From the NCBI GenBank assembly GCA_029251165.1, contig JAQXDW010000086.1:1-40807 (forward strand): 40,807 nucleotides of DNA, written 5' to 3'. This document shows positions 40,779-40,807 of this stretch, one piece after another (the first letter of the stretch is position 1; each line of letters opens with the position of its first letter). The position numbers and the translations under genes are program-made. The notes beneath the pieces are model-generated. The model saw nothing but the letters and a program-made list of their open reading frames with translations. It did no database searches and had not been told where the DNA came from. The stretch comes from Myxococcota bacterium (GTDB lineage: Bacteria > Myxococcota_A > UBA796).

Positions 40779-40807
40779 ATGAACGCTCGATTCATCAACA
40801 TGTGTAC
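40779..40807 (+). CDS. Truncated gene start at window edge
   Basis: ATG at 40779 follows GGGAGG at nine bases and begins an open frame, MNARFINMC, cut by the window end. Too short to identify. The upstream words TTGACTTACAGT could be part of a promoter, low confidence. Confidence 0.4.

Overview
The window is GC-rich DNA of a free-living, aquatic, probably Myxococcota-like (deltaproteobacterial) bacterium. This is inferred from three things: many secreted lipoproteins with Asp/Thr-rich stalks, a large STAND/TPR regulator, and a light-driven proton-pump rhodopsin. No rRNA, tRNA, transposase, integrase, phage gene or CRISPR array was found. Coding density is low (about 73%), most genes stand alone, and several intergenic stretches reach 0.4-1.1 kb.

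Layout. 0.3-5.4 kb: ornithine cyclodeaminase-family enzyme, beta-propeller lipoprotein, saccharopine-dehydrogenase-like enoyl reductase, an acidic 113-aa protein with no basic residues, and a lipoprotein with a paralogue at 30.3 kb. 5.8-7.0 kb: a xanthorhodopsin-type proton pump followed by a strong hairpin and a small two-helix membrane protein. 7.8-10.5 kb: two convergent, overlapping surface-protein genes (beta-helix and FG-GAP/UnbV). 10.9-15.2 kb: a small membrane protein, an unknown protein, and a winged-helix/NTPase/TPR regulator. 15.4-18.6 kb: a Cys-rich lipoprotein and an 809-aa fusion of a GT2 glycosyltransferase, TPR-like repeats and a tyrosylprotein-sulfotransferase-like domain. 18.8-22.2 kb: small membrane, lipoprotein and unknown genes. 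22.5-26.3 kb: the clearest operon, a tetraheme cytochrome c plus the 2Fe-2S and molybdopterin subunits of an exported isoquinoline-1-oxidoreductase-type hydroxylase. 26.7-40.4 kb: two esterases, further lipoproteins, small membrane proteins, a surface GH2 glycosidase and a pentapeptide-repeat protein. The window ends in the first codons of a truncated gene.

How the genes fit together: the common theme is the cell envelope. Twelve of about 33 genes encode probable lipoproteins, and others encode exported redox, hydrolytic or membrane proteins. Energy capture is represented by the rhodopsin and by the periplasmic molybdenum enzyme with its cytochrome.

Most notable observations: (1) the rhodopsin has the glycine that in xanthorhodopsin opens the site for a carotenoid antenna; (2) one protein joins glycosyltransferase and TPST-like sulfotransferase domains; (3) a heme-c lipoprotein is out of frame at a 4x CGCTG repeat placed in its signal peptide, suggesting phase variation or a recent frameshift; (4) a three-copy dispersed intergenic element and several operator-like repeats lie in promoter regions. 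All functional statements come from reading the sequence; no database search was possible.
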